The translations under genes were made by a program, and so were the position numbers. From assembly GCF_900114435.1 (NCBI RefSeq), contig NZ_FOZK01000002.1, forward strand, positions 806,001 through 870,000: 64,000 nucleotides of DNA, in the 5' to 3' direction. Of this stretch, positions 62,280 through 64,000 are shown piece after piece (the stretch's first letter is position 1; each line of letters begins with the position of its first letter). The stretch is from Halomicrobium zhouii. Its GTDB lineage: Archaea; Halobacteriota; Halobacteria; Halobacteriales; Haloarculaceae. The notes under the pieces were generated by a model. It was not told the DNA's origin and did not search any database. It saw only the letters and a program-made list of their open reading frames with translations.

Positions 62280-62585
62280 ATGCCACGCTGGGAGTGCGCC
62301 ATCGAAGCCGACGGCGAAGTGTTCGACCGGGTCGAGGACCTCATCGTCCACCAGTCGACGAAACACGACCGCATCGAGTGCGAGGTCTGCGGTGCCGTAC
62401 TCCCCGATGGCTTCTTCGCCATCCGCCACGCCTTCGACGAACACAGCAGGGCCGAGTACGTCCGCGCCTACGACGCCGACGCCTCCGAGGTCCGTCGCCG
62501 GGAGAAGGTCAAGGAACGCATCGAGGCCGCGGCGGACATCCGCGAGGTCATCGACCGGCTCGAAGGCGGCGACGGCTCGATCTGA
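62280..62585 (+). CDS. DUF7565-like zinc-finger protein
   Basis: The 101-residue protein begins MPRWECAIEADGEVFDRVED and contains a C2H2-like arrangement (HQSTKHDRIECEVCGAVLPD, then HAFDEHSRAEYVRAYD). The remaining helix is charged. This matches small haloarchaeal zinc-finger proteins (DUF7565, by recollection), possibly DNA-binding regulators. A TTTTTAA promoter element lies about 30 bases upstream. Confidence 0.78.
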   Translation: MPRWECAIEADGEVFDRVEDLIVHQSTKHDRIECEVCGAVLPDGFFAIRHAFDEHSRAEYVRAYDADASEVRRREKVKERIEAAADIREVIDRLEGGDGSI

Positions 62586-62671
62586 CCCGCTTCCCCGGCG
62601 CTCTCGACGCGAATCCGACTCGCTCGGCCGGTCGTTTTTCAATACACACGCTATCCGGTTACTAACACTGG

Positions 62672-64000
62672 TCAGCCCCCCTGACCGTCGGTCCCGACCG
62701 TCACGCTCGTCGTCGCTTCGACGGGCAGGCCGTCCTCGTCTATCCACAGCAGCTTCGCCGTCTCGGTGTCGGCCCCGAACCCCGCAGCGTCGACGTCGAA
62801 CTGGAGCGACGCCGTCCCGCTCCCGTCGGACGGCGTCTCGGTCGCCGTCCCAGTTTCCGTCTCGCTCGCGGTTTCCGTGGGCGTCTCGGTGGCCGTCGCG
62901 TTCTCCGTCGCCGTTCCGCTGTCCGTCGCCGTCTCGCTGTCCGTCGTGGTTTCGCCGGCCGTCGTCGTCTCGGTCGACTGGTCCGTTTCCGTCGCGCCGT
63001 CGCCCCCGGTCGCCGTCTGGGTCGCAGTCGCGGTATCCGTCTCGGTCTCGGTCGTATCGCCGTGTCCATCCTCGTCACCGTCGTCGCGGTCCGTTCGCCC
63101 GTCGTCCCACCACCAGATCCAGCCGACCTCGTCGTCGTCGCCGCTGTCGCCGCCACCGCTGCCATCGCCACCGTCGCCGCCGTTGCCGTCACCGCCGTCG
63201 TCGTCTTCCCACCACCACGACCAGCCGTCGTCGTCCCATCCGTGTGTTCCGAACACGCTCGCCTGGCTCCCCATCTCGTCGTGTCCGTCCGTCCACCAGG
63301 TCCACGGTGGGTAGTGGTCGTCGCCGCCGCCGCCGTGCCCGCCCCCGTCGTGGCCGTCGGTACCGTCCCGTTCGTCAGTGCCATCACCATCTGGCGACTG
63401 CTCCTCGGTACCTTCCTGGTCCCTGGAACCGTCTCCGTCGCCGACCGAATCCGGCGCGGCGCCGCCGCCCCGGTTGACTGCTTCGATCGGTCCGAACCGG
63501 ATCCGTCTGGCCGCCGCGGGGTCGAGCGACGCCTCCCCGTCTGCGGTGACCGTGACGTCGACCGTCCCCGCTGTCGTGTCGATCGTGCCGGTCGACGCGT
63601 CGCCGTCCACGGACTTGACTTCCAGCGTCGCCTCGGTGGCGTTCGCCGGCGGCAGCGACCGGAGCGTCAGTGGCGGGACGAGGTAGTTCCCCCGCCGGAG
63701 GGCCGTGATGAACGCCAGGAACCCGTCGTCCTCGACGTCGATGTCGACGGCGTCGTGGTTTATCGCGTCCTCGCCGTCGTTCGGGATCGATTCGTCGGCG
63801 GAGAACTCGACGCCGTTCATCGCCTGTCGGACGTACACCATGTAGCCGTTGAACCGCATCAGCGCCAGGAAGTGCAGCCCCGACTTCCCGATATCGGCCG
63901 TGTTGAAGTCCCGTCGCAGGATCGTCGTGTCGTGACCGCCGTCCGACTCGCCGTCCGTATCGCGCCTGGAGAGGTCGAAGCGCGCGCGGGCGAGTTTCTG
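62672..64000 (-). CDS. large low-complexity protein with Dyp/DUF7405-like N-terminus, partial
   Basis: The frame is open from the window edge (64000) to 62672; the true start is outside. The visible N-terminal part (TTILRRDFNTADIGKSGLHF, then FNGYMVYVRQAMNGVEFSAD) resembles the DUF7405 group related to Dyp peroxidases, by recollection. Then follow a beta-rich region, an unusual Trp-rich stretch (WTWWTDG, WSWWWED and WIWWWDD), a Thr/Glu-rich repetitive linker of about 90 residues, and a C-terminal beta domain. It may be secreted or surface-associated. Function is uncertain. Confidence 0.6.
   Translation of the reverse strand, partial: QKLARARFDLSRRDTDGESDGGHDTTILRRDFNTADIGKSGLHFLALMRFNGYMVYVRQAMNGVEFSADESIPNDGEDAINHDAVDIDVEDDGFLAFITALRRGNYLVPPLTLRSLPPANATEATLEVKSVDGDASTGTIDTTAGTVDVTVTADGEASLDPAAARRIRFGPIEAVNRGGGAAPDSVGDGDGSRDQEGTEEQSPDGDGTDERDGTDGHDGGGHGGGGDDHYPPWTWWTDGHDEMGSQASVFGTHGWDDDGWSWWWEDDDGGDGNGGDGGDGSGGGDSGDDDEVGWIWWWDDGRTDRDDGDEDGHGDTTETETDTATATQTATGGDGATETDQSTETTTAGETTTDSETATDSGTATENATATETPTETASETETGTATETPSDGSGTASLQFDVDAAGFGADTETAKLLWIDEDGLPVEATTSVTVGTDGQGG

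Noticed and set aside
1-64000. CRISPR arrays
   Set aside because: No regularly spaced direct repeats were seen; the dispersed elements are far apart and structured differently.

Overview
The window is chromosomal DNA of a halophilic archaeon (class Halobacteria). The evidence is high GC, strongly acidic proteins, archaeal housekeeping genes (ribosomal protein L37ae, RNA polymerase subunit P, prefoldin beta, the Pcc1 subunit of KEOPS), Tat-type lipoprotein signals, HalOD1 and bacterio-opsin-activator-type regulators, and a complete methylaspartate-cycle gene cluster. The cycle, together with the general gene content, suggests a Haloarcula-like lineage; that placement is an inference.

Layout. 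Positions 1-16,450 form an accessory region. It holds many genes of unknown function, several clearly AT-richer than the rest (PIN-like protein, small membrane proteins, a DUF4365-type nuclease candidate, a tandem GIY-YIG-like protein fused to an AlbA_2 domain), broken genes, a candidate MITE, and provirus-type small regulators. It ends at the 3' side of a tRNA-Ile gene (16,460-16,533, minus strand), a classic island boundary, although no integrase or duplicated tRNA end is visible. Positions 16,600-31,000 are mostly core genes: FxsA, cytochrome P450, a DUF255 protein, a TrmB regulator, the L37ae/RpoP/Pcc1 cluster, a Bat-like sensor-regulator, prefoldin beta and a DinG/XPD-type helicase. Positions 31,300-38,000 carry the methylaspartate cycle: mct on the minus strand, divergent from glmS-glmE-mal-mch-citE-like lyase. 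Positions 38,000-46,500 hold membrane proteins, a DHH phosphoesterase with UspA, a TIGR02587/TIGR02588 pair, an aminotransferase and a HalOD1 protein. At 46,680-48,520 a small AT-rich cassette (HTH protein, Mrr-type nuclease, small membrane protein) lies between a truncated 5' copy and an intact copy of cinA. Positions 50,200-62,200 form a long plus-strand run of membrane and metal-related genes around an orphan heme-copper oxidase subunit I, with two related propeller-like proteins, one predicted to be exported and one not.

How the genes work together. The methylaspartate genes convert glutamate-derived methylaspartate through mesaconate, mesaconyl-CoA and methylmalyl-CoA to glyoxylate and propionyl-CoA, the haloarchaeal alternative to the glyoxylate shunt. 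The oxidase region has tightly coupled (ATGA or GTGA overlap) pairs: DUF389 with a membrane protein, DUF2182 with an exported propeller, a YHS-containing permease with a multi-spanning membrane protein, and a propeller with a small membrane protein. Its joint function is not known.

Across the window, six copies of a roughly 100-112 bp dispersed element (head GGTGGGACTGAAAGGGGC, tail GGGGCTTTC) occur between genes. Their internal stems are conserved by pairing rather than by sequence. With the cinA cassette and the tandem GIY-YIG/AlbA_2 protein, this is the most interesting material for follow-up. No CRISPR array, rRNA gene, integrase or intact IS transposase was seen.
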